In this document: positions 20,012 through 29,300 of the stretch, in pieces
Position numbering within the stretch: position 1 is the first letter of the stretch
How the letters are laid out: every line of letters starts with the position of its first letter
Source: Saccharibacillus qingshengii
GTDB taxonomy: Bacteria > Bacillota > Bacilli > Paenibacillales > Paenibacillaceae
Assembly (NCBI RefSeq): GCF_013185195.1
Contig: NZ_JAAZWC010000030.1
Coordinates: 1 to 52,993 of the forward strand
Reading direction: 5' to 3'
DNA length: 52,993 nucleotides
Translations under genes and position numbers: made by a program
Notes under the pieces: generated by a model
Database searches by the model: none
Told to the model about the DNA's origin: nothing
Seen by the model: only the letters and a program-made list of their open reading frames with translations

Positions 20012-20404
20012 CTACTCTCCTCCGCCTTCTCCGGTAACCCGGATCGGGATCTCTTCCGGTTTGTACATATTGTATTCTTTGCGGGCGATTTGCGCGACGT
20101 ACTCCGGATCCTGCAGCCGCTTAATCTCCGTTTTGATTTCATTCAGCGCCGTTGCATTTTCCAACCGGGCCGTTTGGCGCTCTTCCAACTGCGAGGCTTT
20201 GTCCGCAATGACGGAAGACTGGTCAATCAGCGTATAACTTGCCCAACCCAACAGAACCAGCATCAAGACGGCCCACAAACGAAGACGCTTCTTGCCGCTC
20301 TGCTGCCGATTCGATGAAGTGCGTCGGACCTCGGTCCGGGTTGTTTTGGGCGTTCGTTCGGGCTGTTGTCTGTTGGGATTGGATGCTGCGGAAGTCGCTC
20401 TCAT
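20012..20404 (-). CDS. divIC: Septum formation initiator DivIC (FtsB family)
   Basis: DivIC is a bitopic membrane protein that, with FtsL and DivIB, links the divisome to septal peptidoglycan synthesis. The 130-residue protein has a long basic, disordered cytoplasmic N-terminus (about 1-38), one membrane helix (LWAVLMLVLLGWASYTLI, about 42-59), an extracellular coiled coil (about 65-95) and the conserved FtsB-type motif DPEYVAQIARKEYNMYKPEEIPI. ATG 20404 is used because GGAGG lies 11 bases upstream. The genes yabP and yabQ, which sit between hslR and divIC in B. subtilis, are absent. Confidence 0.93.
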   Translation of the reverse strand: MRATSAASNPNRQQPERTPKTTRTEVRRTSSNRQQSGKKRLRLWAVLMLVLLGWASYTLIDQSSVIADKASQLEERQTARLENATALNEIKTEIKRLQDPEYVAQIARKEYNMYKPEEIPIRVTGEGGGE

Positions 20405-20552
20405 GCTTATGGAACCCTCCTTCACCGGGGTGATGCCGGCTGTTATGTAAAATTACTGCAGCGGACCGATGTTCTTTTGAAAAAAAGGACTTCGGCACAC
20501 AGCTCTACTTCTTTATCGGCAAGCAAGTCGACAAGTTGGATAGAGCAAGGGA

Positions 20553-20582
20553 ACTATTCTTGCCGGATTTGAATGTGGTCAA
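20553..20582 (-). promoter_or_regulatory. Probable promoter of divIC
   Basis: Minus strand TTGACC, 18-base spacer, AATAGT. A near Spo0A box (TTGTCGAC, 7 of 8 matches, 20527-20534) lies just after the predicted transcription start. Confidence 0.5.
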
Positions 20583-20668
20583 TAGTCTTTACTGCCTAAC
20601 TTCGTCACTTACCTTACACATTAACACAATAAAAGGCGAAATGACGCGCAAATCCGCAAAATTAGACG

Positions 20669-20705
20669 AAAAAGACGTTTCCGCCTCAGCGGAAACGTCT
20701 TTTTC
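20669..20705 (-). terminator. Terminator of hup-hslR
   Basis: AAAAAGACGTTTCCGC pairs with GCGGAAACGTCTTTTT, followed on the minus strand by TTTTT. Confidence 0.9.
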
Positions 20706-20721
20706 GGTTATCAAACAGCAA

Positions 20722-21000
20722 TCAGAAGGGAAAGCCTTCTTCTCTGGGAATAGGCTCTTCTTTGACTACGGTATACATGCCTGCCGCTTCGTCTTTACGG
20801 GTCGTGTCGGCAATGCGTTCGACGCGAACGGTAACGAGCTTCTGGCCGAACTGCACGGTAATTTCATCGCCGACTTTCACCGAAGCGCTGGGCTTGGCTT
20901 CGCGGCCGTTGATCAGGACACGTCCCTGTTCGGACACGTCTTTGGCTACGGTACGACGCTTAATGAGCCTGGACACTTTCAGGAATTTATCGACACGCAT
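20722..21000 (-). CDS. hslR: S4-domain ribosome-associated protein HslR/RlbA (Hsp15 family)
   Basis: This is a 92-residue S4 RNA-binding protein. The S4 motif occupies the first 60 residues (MRVDKFLKVSRLIKRRTVA...VLINGREAKPSASVKVGDEI). Hsp15-type proteins bind stalled 50S subunits carrying peptidyl-tRNA and help recycle them; in B. subtilis the orthologue (YabO/RlbA) acts in ribosome quality control with RqcH. It starts two bases after the hup stop codon, so the two are co-transcribed, and a strong terminator follows. Confidence 0.95.
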   Translation of the reverse strand: MRVDKFLKVSRLIKRRTVAKDVSEQGRVLINGREAKPSASVKVGDEITVQFGQKLVTVRVERIADTTRKDEAAGMYTVVKEEPIPREEGFPF

Positions 21001-21002
21001 AA

Positions 21003-21275
21003 TTACTTAACCGCGTCTTTGAGTTTGTTGCCCGCTTTGAATGCAGGAACACTGGATTCGGCGATTGTAATCGGTTCGCCGGTTTGCGGGTTGCGGCCCG
21101 TACGGCCTGCACGTTTGCGGGTTTCGAACGTACCGAAACCGATCAATTGAACTTTGTCGCCGCCTGCGAGTGCTTCGGTTACGCCGTCCATAAAGCCGTT
21201 AAGTACCGCTTCGACTTCTTTTTTGCCTACGCCGCTTTTTTCCGCGATGCTGTTGATCAGTTCTGTTTTATTCAT
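21003..21275 (-). CDS. hup: DNA-binding protein HU
   Basis: HU compacts and bends chromosomal DNA. The ATG of MNKTELINSIAEKSG is chosen, ten bases after GGGAGG, giving the usual 90 residues; the longer open frame adds unrelated sequence. The DNA-binding arm motif GFGTFETRKRAGRTGRNPQTGE (about 46-67) is intact with the intercalating proline in RNPQTG. It sits between mazG and hslR, a Paenibacillaceae arrangement; in B. subtilis hbs is elsewhere. Confidence 0.97.
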   Translation of the reverse strand: MNKTELINSIAEKSGVGKKEVEAVLNGFMDGVTEALAGGDKVQLIGFGTFETRKRAGRTGRNPQTGEPITIAESSVPAFKAGNKLKDAVK

Positions 21276-21528
21276 TGGTTTCATTCCTCCCGGGATTTTA
21301 AAGTCGCGTCCGAGTTTCTTCGCATCGGCCGCCGGACCGGAGTCCGGACAGGCCGGGGCGTGAATCGTGACGCTCAAAATGATAAGCGGAGCGCGGGAAT
21401 GATCCGCACCGCCGCGGTTATCTGTGGGTCGGACCGCTCGCTTGAGTAGACCTCATCCTCATATTCTGGATAAAAAGGCTTATTCCTCTTTTCGCGGGCG
21501 GACGCTGTAAAAATAGTGCCGCTTCGCC

Positions 21529-23007
21529 TTATTCCGACCGTTTCGCTTCGTTCCACAGCGCATCCATCTCTTCAAGCGTGCTGCTCTGCGGGGAACTGCC
21601 GCGCTCGCGCAGCTTGTCCTCGATATAGCGGAAACGGCGGCGGAACTTGTTGTTGACGAGAGACAGCGCTTCTTCGGGATCGGCATCCAGGAAACGGGAC
21701 GCGTTGACCGCGGAAAAGAGCAGATCGCCCAATTCAAGCTTAAGCGATTCCGGATCGGCCCCCTCGGCCAATCCGCTTCTGAGCTCGGCGAGCTCTTCTT
21801 CGATCTTGGACAGTGCGCCTTCGATCGTTTCCCAGTCGAAACCGGCTTTTGCCGCTTTCTTCTGGAGCTTGTACGCCTTCATCAGCGCGGGAAGGTCTCT
21901 CGGAACCCCATCCAGCAGAGAAGCTTCCGGCGCGTCTTCGCCCCGCATCTGCTTCTCCTGCGCCTTCATGGCATCCCAGTTTTTCAACGCTTCCTCGGCG
22001 CTTCCGGCAGCTTTGTCGCCGAACACGTGCGGATGGCGGAAGATCAACTTCTCGTTCAACCCCCGAATCACGTCGTAAACGTTGAACGTGCCGATCTCTT
22101 CTTCCATGCGGGAATGCAGCAGGATCTGCAGCAGCAGATCGCCAAGCTCTTCCCGCATATGGTCCGGATCGTCGTCGTCGATCGTCTCCAGCACTTCGTA
22201 GGTCTCTTCGATCAGATTCTTGCGAATCGAAGCATGGGTCTGCTCGATATCCCAGGGACAGCCGCCGGGGCTGCGAAGGATACCGACGATTTCGTGCAAT
22301 CTTCCGAAGCTTGCGGCCCGAAGCGATTCGTCTTCGCTGCGCGGTATGTAGACAAGCGACAGGTTGCCGTACCCGTCCAGGCGATCCAGCTCGTAGAGAG
22401 GGACGCGAACAATCCGCTCTTCCCCTTCCACGCCAAGCGCATGTCCTACCACAACCGGATAGTCGTCGGGATACACATCCATCAATCCGAGTTTAACCTC
22501 CGAAGCGGTCAGCGAATCGTAGACCTGGCCGATCAGCGTATGCAGGGAAGGGCGGATCAGTTCTACCGTTACGTTCGAAGAGTCCAGCAGCTGGAATCCT
22601 TCGATCGGATCGAAACCGAGCCGGACAAAGGCTTGATCGAGAAAACTTTCTCCGCCGAGTACGGTCAGGGAGACTCCCGCCTGCTCCGCATATTCGCGCA
22701 GCAGCAGCACGGTCTTCTCGGCCACCATCGGGTGCCCGGGTACCGCATAGACAATCTCCGCCGCCTGCGCCTGTTCGATCAACTTCCGGGCAATCGTCTC
22801 GTAGACGTCCCCGAACGATTCGTTCGACTCGTAGACCCCGTCGAACGAATCGAATACAATGCCTTCGGCCGCAATCCGGCTCATGACCGGATGCTCCTTC
22901 GTCCGCACATAAATCGAGCCTGCGCTCTGAAGAATCTTCCATATGCCCAATGTGAGCTGGTCCGGATCGCCGGACCCCAGTCCAACGACCGTAATTCCCT
23001 TACCCAT
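21529..23007 (-). CDS. mazG: Tetrapyrrole methylase / MazG NTP pyrophosphohydrolase fusion (YabN)
   Basis: This is a two-domain protein of 492 residues. The N-terminal tetrapyrrole (corrin/porphyrin) methylase-like domain (about 1-220) has VVGLGSGDPDQLTLG and YAVPGHPMVAE. The C-terminal MazG part has the metal-binding EExxE...ExxD pattern in NLIEETYEVLE and REELGDLLLQ, with a second, weaker repeat near residues 390-460. MazG hydrolyses abnormal NTPs. The ATG at 23007 follows GGGGAGG by eight bases. The gene lies between the YabM-type flippase and hup, as in Paenibacillus. Confidence 0.95.
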   Translation of the reverse strand: MGKGITVVGLGSGDPDQLTLGIWKILQSAGSIYVRTKEHPVMSRIAAEGIVFDSFDGVYESNESFGDVYETIARKLIEQAQAAEIVYAVPGHPMVAEKTVLLLREYAEQAGVSLTVLGGESFLDQAFVRLGFDPIEGFQLLDSSNVTVELIRPSLHTLIGQVYDSLTASEVKLGLMDVYPDDYPVVVGHALGVEGEERIVRVPLYELDRLDGYGNLSLVYIPRSEDESLRAASFGRLHEIVGILRSPGGCPWDIEQTHASIRKNLIEETYEVLETIDDDDPDHMREELGDLLLQILLHSRMEEEIGTFNVYDVIRGLNEKLIFRHPHVFGDKAAGSAEEALKNWDAMKAQEKQMRGEDAPEASLLDGVPRDLPALMKAYKLQKKAAKAGFDWETIEGALSKIEEELAELRSGLAEGADPESLKLELGDLLFSAVNASRFLDADPEEALSLVNNKFRRRFRYIEDKLRERGSSPQSSTLEEMDALWNEAKRSE

Positions 23008-23154
23008 TGCCGCTTCCTCCCCTTCCGCTGCACCTCGCATTTAACCACTATATCACGGGTTCCGGTGAATTGCGAATCCTAAATGCGTACAGGCGTTCCC
23101 CATTCAGGCAAAAGGCTTTGTTCGCCAAAAAGGACCGGACCGCCTTGTGCGGGC

Positions 23155-24840
23155 TCAGGTTTCGCGGCGCAGCCCCCGCGCCAGGGCGGCGAGTTTCGCG
23201 CCGCCGGGCAGTGCGGACAGCTCCGCGTCCGATACCGCACGGGTATAGACGAGCGCGGCGGCAAAAGCGAGCAGACCCACGGAGACGCCAGCGGCGCTCG
23301 TCAGCAGCGCCCCCGTGCGGCCGCCGAGACCCGCGGCGGTCAGGATGCCGTCCGTCAGCAGACGGGCGGCATAGGCGGCCAGCGCCGTCAGCCCCGCCAG
23401 CAGCAGGGGCTGAAGCAGCGTCCGGCGGCCGTTGGCGCGCAGCCCGGTCAGGCGGGCGAGCATCAGGACGCCGAGCAGCGCGGCGACCATGTAGGAGACG
23501 GCGCCGGCGAGAGCGGCGCCGGCGATGCCCATCTGCGGCACCAGCAGCAGATTGAGCACAAGCTTGAGCGCAGCCGAGACGAGCAGGAACAGCGCGGGGG
23601 CACGGACAGCGCCCATGCCCTGCAGCAGCGCGGCGGATACGATGCCAAGCGTGCCGCCTGCGGCGGACAGGGCGGTCCAGCGCAGCGCTTCCGTCCCTTG
23701 GGCATCGGCGTACAGCATGACGTTGACCGGCCCGGCCAGCACGGCAAGGCCTCCCGCAGCCGTCAGGCCGAGCAGCCACAACCAGCGCAGCGCGACCGAA
23801 GCCGACATCGCGATTCGGCCTTCTTCGCCCCGGGCTTTGGCTTCGGCGATTGCCGGCAGCAGCAGCGTCGACAGCGAAGTCGCCAGCATGAAGACAAGCT
23901 GGACGATCGGAATCCCGCGGTTGTAGACGCCGAACTGCTCCATGGCGGCGAGGTCTCCCCAGCCTCCGTTTTGAAGCATGCGCGGCACGGTCAGCGTATC
24001 GACCAGTCCGAGCAGCGGCTGGGACAGGGAACCGATAAATACCGGTACGGCATAGATCATCAGCGTTTTGATCCAGCGGCCCACAGAGCCGCCTTCCGGA
24101 TCGGCAGAAGGCTCGAGCCGATAGGCCGGGTTGGCCGTCAGACCGCCGGAAGGCGGAACTTCGGCAATTCCTTTTGGCCTGCCCGCTTTCCGGTTTCGCC
24201 GATAACGCTGCCAGAACACCAGCATGACGACCAGACCGGCCAGGCCGCCCGCAAAGGAGCCCAGAGCGGCGCCTGCGGCGATCCGCTCGTCGGACGCTCC
24301 TGCGGCGTTCAGCGTCAGCAGCAGCGCAATCATCACGCCTACGCGGACAATCTGCTCCGCCACCTGCGATACGGCCGTCGGCAGCGCCTGCTGCTGTCCT
24401 TGGAAGAAGCCGCGCAGCGCAGCCATGGGAGGAACGACAAGCAGCGCTATCGCTATGGCGCGCAGCGGAACCAACGTATGCTCGCTCCCGATCCAACCGG
24501 AGAGCAGCGGCGCCAGGCTCCACATCCCCAATGCCATCACAAACCCGGCGAAGCAGCCGGCGAGCAGACCCGCGCGAAGCACGTTTCGAACGCCGTGTTC
24601 ATCCGCACCGGCCAGCCTCTCGGCTACATGTTTGGAGATCGCCGCCGGCAGGGCAGCCGTCACGAAGACGGCCAGAAACGCATAAAACGAATAAACGGTC
24701 GTATAGATGCCGAATACGCCGTCGCCGCCGATATTTTGCAGCGGGATCTTCTGAAGCGTGCCGATCAGTTTGGACAGGATCGCCGCGGCGCCAAGAATAA
24801 AGGCGCCTCTGAGCAGACCCGACGAGGTGGATGTCTTCAC
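23155..24840 (-). CDS. Polysaccharide/lipid flippase, MOP superfamily (YabM/SpoVB-like)
   Basis: The 561-residue polytopic membrane protein has about 14 predicted membrane segments and the polysaccharide-synthesis MATE-like pattern (GLLRGAFILGAAAILSKLIG at the N-terminus). Relatives include SpoVB and MurJ-type flippases; B. subtilis YabM occupies the same locus. The substrate is probably a lipid-linked glycan, but it cannot be read from sequence. The start is GTG 24840 with AAAGGAGG seven bases upstream; longer frames lack a ribosome site. The coding sequence is very GC- and Ala/Leu-rich. spoVT, normally on its upstream side, is missing. Confidence 0.9.
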   Translation of the reverse strand: MKTSTSSGLLRGAFILGAAAILSKLIGTLQKIPLQNIGGDGVFGIYTTVYSFYAFLAVFVTAALPAAISKHVAERLAGADEHGVRNVLRAGLLAGCFAGFVMALGMWSLAPLLSGWIGSEHTLVPLRAIAIALLVVPPMAALRGFFQGQQQALPTAVSQVAEQIVRVGVMIALLLTLNAAGASDERIAAGAALGSFAGGLAGLVVMLVFWQRYRRNRKAGRPKGIAEVPPSGGLTANPAYRLEPSADPEGGSVGRWIKTLMIYAVPVFIGSLSQPLLGLVDTLTVPRMLQNGGWGDLAAMEQFGVYNRGIPIVQLVFMLATSLSTLLLPAIAEAKARGEEGRIAMSASVALRWLWLLGLTAAGGLAVLAGPVNVMLYADAQGTEALRWTALSAAGGTLGIVSAALLQGMGAVRAPALFLLVSAALKLVLNLLLVPQMGIAGAALAGAVSYMVAALLGVLMLARLTGLRANGRRTLLQPLLLAGLTALAAYAARLLTDGILTAAGLGGRTGALLTSAAGVSVGLLAFAAALVYTRAVSDAELSALPGGAKLAALARGLRRET

Positions 24841-24895
24841 GCCGCGGCCTCCTTTCTTGCCGGAATCCCTGGGATATCCGGCCATTTTTCGGCTC

Positions 24896-24926
24896 AAAAA
24901 AATAGCGCGTGAACCGCGCTATTTTC
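24896..24926 (-). terminator. Terminator of the PrsA-type gene
   Basis: Minus strand AAAATAGCGCG and CGCGCTATTTT pair, followed by a seven-T run. It separates the foldase gene from the flippase gene. Confidence 0.9.
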
Positions 24927-24968
24927 AAATTCAATCATTTTTTAGGTTTTTTTAAAAATACTCTTAGT

Positions 24969-26306
24969 TTATTTCCCTGCTGCTCCTCCTTTGCTGGCCT
25001 CTTCATCGAAAATTTTGGTCACTTCTTCTATAGTCATAGAAAAATGCTTTGCAGCTTTCTCTAGAACAACCGGGTCCATGGATTCTGCATCATAATTTTC
25101 TCCTTCATTGGTAAGCTGATCAAATTGATTCATAACGTAATTAAAAACTTCTTTGCTAGTAGGAGCTTTTTGAGAAGTTTCATTGCTTGGATCTTCAGTA
25201 ACTGGTGCGTCAGTTCCTTCCGTAGGCGTACCTTCAGTGCCTTCTGTCGCCGGCGCTTCTTCCTTGAACTCTTCCTTGCTCTTCGTAATGCCCGCAAGGT
25301 CGTTATCGAGGAAGTCCTGCATCTTGGTGGACGCGAGGGTGCTGCGAATGGTTTCTTTTACTTCGTCGGTCAAGGTTTCCGTTCTTTTTTCCACCTTGAT
25401 GACATGGTAGCCGTATTCCGTTTTGACCGGATCGCCCACTACCCCGATTTTTTGTTCCAATGCGGCTTTTTTGAAGGGTTCGACCCAGTCGTTGACCGCG
25501 GCATTTTCGTACAATCCGCCGTTCGAAGCCGAGCCTGGATCTTCCGACAGTTCTTCGGCAACTTTGGCAAAGTCTTCGCCGCCGTCAACTCTGGCTTTGG
25601 CTTCTTTGGCCAGCTTCAGCGTCTCGGCATCCGTACGTTCCTTTTCTTCGGCGTCTTTGAAATTGATCAGGATATGACGGACGTTGGCCGTGATATAAGC
25701 CTCTTTGTTCGCATTATATTCTTTTTGCACATCGGCGTCCTTCACTTGGTTGGACATATGCTGAACGGCCGTCATCACCTGGGTCATATAGGCGGTGAGG
25801 TCCGCTTCCGTAATACTTTGATCTTTGAGGAGCGTATCGAACTGCGCTTGATCGACCTGGGTCTTGAATTGGTCAACCTGCGCTTTGGCCATCTCCGTGC
25901 CTTTTTTCTTTTCTTCGTCGCTTGCTTTGCCTTCCAGATAGCTGTAAGCGATCTGCTGGTCCAGCATGTAGTTCTTGATTTCGCTCGAATCCATCATCGA
26001 CGCGTAGGTCGGCTGCAGGAATTTCATGACGTTCAGTTCGGTGTTGAACTGGTCTTCCGTTACCGTTCCCCCGTCGTAAGTGGCCAGGACTTTGCTGTCG
26101 TCGGCCGGCTTGGCGTCGGTCGTGTTGGTATCGGTTGTCGCCGTATCGGCCGGTTTGGCCGTTTCGGTTCCGCTGTTGGTCTCCGCAGCCGGTTTGGCCT
26201 CGTTATCGGCTTTGTCGCCGCAGGCGGCCAGTACGGAAAAAGACAATACCGCAACGGCTCCGAGCGACGCCAATTTTCCCCATTTTTTATGACTTAACTG
26301 CATCAT
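24969..26306 (-). CDS. PrsA-type lipoprotein foldase (parvulin) with extra C-terminal domain
   Basis: This is an exported peptidyl-prolyl isomerase that folds secreted proteins outside the membrane. ATG 26306 (or 26303) follows GGGAGA and gives 445 residues. The signal peptide ends in the lipobox LAAC (Cys near 29), then comes a Thr/Ala/Asp-rich linker. A SurA-like N-terminal chaperone region follows, then a parvulin domain (VRHILINF, about 235, through GYHVIKVEK). After a Glu/Thr/Pro-rich linker, about 65 residues form an unrecognised helical domain (SKEVFNYVMNQFDQL...). The DNA encoding this last part is only about 35% GC, against about 57% in the rest. It overlaps the mfd stop by 20 bases. 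Confidence 0.93.
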   Translation of the reverse strand: MMQLSHKKWGKLASLGAVAVLSFSVLAACGDKADNEAKPAAETNSGTETAKPADTATTDTNTTDAKPADDSKVLATYDGGTVTEDQFNTELNVMKFLQPTYASMMDSSEIKNYMLDQQIAYSYLEGKASDEEKKKGTEMAKAQVDQFKTQVDQAQFDTLLKDQSITEADLTAYMTQVMTAVQHMSNQVKDADVQKEYNANKEAYITANVRHILINFKDAEEKERTDAETLKLAKEAKARVDGGEDFAKVAEELSEDPGSASNGGLYENAAVNDWVEPFKKAALEQKIGVVGDPVKTEYGYHVIKVEKRTETLTDEVKETIRSTLASTKMQDFLDNDLAGITKSKEEFKEEAPATEGTEGTPTEGTDAPVTEDPSNETSQKAPTSKEVFNYVMNQFDQLTNEGENYDAESMDPVVLEKAAKHFSMTIEEVTKIFDEEASKGGAAGK

Positions 26307-29300
26307 GAAGTTCTCCCTTCGATTTGAACGCTTCTTGGAGGGCATCCAGAACCCGTTCCAGCGTCTCGAGACGCCCGGATTCCGGCAGGTTCCTGCCTTT
26401 GATCTGGAATGCAAGAGGTGTACCCTGCTTAAATTGTACACTGCTTTCGAATCGATTTCCAATTTGCGCAAGTTTGGACGGATCGGCGGCTTTCTCTTGT
26501 CCGTCGTAGAAAGTAACCGCAAGATCGTCTCCTTTTCTCGCGATGCTTTCGATACCGTACGAACGGCCGTAAATTTTGAAGCGGGCGACCTGCATCAGAC
26601 GAACGACGGCTTCCGGCAGTTCGCCGAACCGGTCGAGCAGTTCGTCTTCCAGTTCAAGCACATCCTCGAATGTCGTGGCCGCCGCGACCTTTTTGTAAAT
26701 TTCGATCTTCTGGATACTGTCGTAAATATAATCCGCCGGGAGATACGCGTCGATCGACAGGTCGATCATCGTGCTCCAGTGCTTGTCTTCCGCCGGCGCT
26801 TCGCCGAGCATCGAGATTTTGCGCTTCTGGATTTCTTCGGCCAGCATCTGCGAATACAAGTCGAAACCGACCGACGCGATGAAGCCGGACTGTTCCGCGC
26901 CGAGCAGATTGCCCGCGCCGCGGATCGACAGATCGCGCATGGCAATCTTGAAGCCGGAACCGAGTTCGGTGAATTCCTTGATCGACTGCAGGCGTTTCTC
27001 CGCGACTTCGGTCAGCACCTTGTCTTTTTGATAAGAGAAATAGGCATAGGCGATCCGGTTGGAACGGCCGACGCGCCCGCGCATCTGATACAGCTGCGAC
27101 AGACCCATCTTGTCCGCGTCGTGCACAATCAGTGTATTGACGTTCGGAATGTCCACGCCCGTCTCGATGATGCTCGTGCTGACGAGAACGTCCGATTCGC
27201 CTTCGAGGAAGTCCAGGATCGTGCGCTCCAGTTCCTGCTCGCTCATCTGTCCGTGACCCACGCTGACGCGGGCGTCCGGAACGAGTTCGGAAATTTCCGC
27301 CGCTTTCTCATGGATGCCCTGCACACGGTTGTACAGGTAGTAGACCTGTCCGCCGCGTGCAAGCTCCCGTTCGATCGCTTCGCGAACGAGCGTCGGGCTG
27401 TACTCGACCACATACGTCTGCACCGGGAAACGGTTCTCCGGCGGCGTCTCGATAACCGACAGATCGCGGACACCCAGCATGGACATATGGAGCGTACGCG
27501 GAATCGGGGTTGCCGTCAGCGTGAGCACGTCGACGTTGGTCTTGAGCCGCTTCAGCTTTTCTTTGTGCGTCACGCCGAACCGCTGTTCTTCGTCGACGAT
27601 CAGCAGGCCGAGATCCTTGAACACAAGGTCCTGCGATAGGATGCGGTGCGTACCGATAATGACGTCGATCGTTCCCTGCTTGACGCCTTTGATCGTCTCG
27701 TTCTGTTCTTTGCGCGAGCGGAAACGGCTGAGCACGCCGATGTTGAACGGATACCCTTCGAAGCGTTCCCGGAACGTCTCGTAATGCTGCTGCGCCAAAA
27801 TGGTCGTCGGCACGAGAATCGCCACCTGCTTGCCTTCGATCGCCGCTTTGAACGCCGCGCGGATCGCGACTTCCGTTTTGCCGTAGCCCACGTCTCCGCA
27901 CAGCAGCCGGTCCATCGGACGGGTCATTTCCATATCGCCCTTGATCTCCTGGATCGCCCGCAGCTGATCGCGCGTCTCCTCGTAAGGGAACGTGTTCTCG
28001 AAATCGTTCTGGTCCGGCGTATCCTTGTCGAAACTGTAACCGGCCGAAGCCTGGCGTTCCGCATACAGTTTGATCAGATCGTCGGCAATGTCCTGCACGG
28101 ACGAACGGACTTTGGTCTTGACTCTTGTCCATTCGTTGCCGCCGAGTTTGTAGACTTTCGGTTCCTTGTCTTCGGCGCCGACGTATTTCTGGATCAGGTC
28201 GATCTGTTCGATCGGTACGGACAGTTTGTCGCCGCCCGCGTACATGATATGCATATAATCTTTGTGGATACCGGCGACTTCAAGCGTGCCGATGCCGAGA
28301 TATTTGCCGATACCGTGATTTTGGTGCACCACGTAATCGCCGACCTTCAGCTCGGTATAGCTTTTGATCCGCTCGGCATTGTCGATCTGCTTGGTACTGG
28401 TGCTTTTGCGCACTTTGCGCTGCTTCTGAGCAAACAGTTCGCCTTCCGTGACGACCACGAGATGCGCGGAAGGCAGCTCGAAGCCGCCCTGCAGATGGCC
28501 CCGCATAATTTCCGGCGTCTCGATCTCGTAGTCTTCCAGCACCTGACGGATCCGCGCGGCGCGTTCGTCGTCGCCGGCCAGCATGATGACGCGCATATTG
28601 GACTTTTTCCAACGCTCCATCTCGGCCTTCAGCACGTTCATCTGTCCGTGGAAGTCCTGCATGGTCCGGCTGACCACATTGACGACCTGTCCCGGATGGG
28701 TACGCGGAATCTGGCGGACGAACAACGAGAGGAACAGCGTCTGGAACGGCCGCTGATAGATCGAGCTGTCGCCTTCCAGCGCCAGCGGCAGATCCGGCAG
28801 ACTTTTTCCGCTTTGCAGCAGATGCAGATTCCACTCGGCTTCGTCCCGTTCGAGCTGCGCCGCCGTATCGAGCAGACGCGAAGGCTCGTCCATCAGCAGC
28901 AGCGTGTCTTCCGGCATATAATCGTACAGGGTCTGGCGTTCCGGATAGATCAGGGACACGTATTTGTACATTTCTGGGAAATGGATCTGCTGGCGCAGCA
29001 GGTCGATTTCCCGGCCGATTTCCTGCTGCAGAGCCGTCTTGGCTTTGCGGTCGGTCATACGATCCAGCTGTTTCTCCAGCAGGGCGGCAGCCGCATCGGC
29101 TCCCTGCTTCATCCGTTCCCCGCTCGCCACAAGTTCGCGGCTCGGGAGAATACGGACGCGTTTGACCTTATCGATCGAACGCTGGTCTTCCGGATCGAAT
29201 GTACGGATCGAATCGACTTCGTCGTCGAATAATTCGACCCGGTAAGCAAGCGTGGATGTCGTCGGGAAAAAGTCGATGATTCCGCCGCGGACGCTCATCT

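Larger units (their letters stand above)
20405..20721 (-). other. 317-base gene-free region at the yabP/yabQ position
   Basis: It holds the hslR terminator and the divIC promoter. No remnant reading frame of yabP or yabQ is recognisable on either strand. Confidence 0.7.

Noticed and set aside
23083-24912. 609-residue plus-strand frame rich in Arg/Gln
   Set aside because: It is the exact shadow of the flippase gene, with a low-complexity Arg/Gln/Gly composition and no plausible domain.
24840-26306. Possible hidden spoVT or spore-specific regulator beside mfd
   Set aside because: The space is filled by the foldase gene and its terminator; no AbrB/SpoVT-type domain is present in any frame there.
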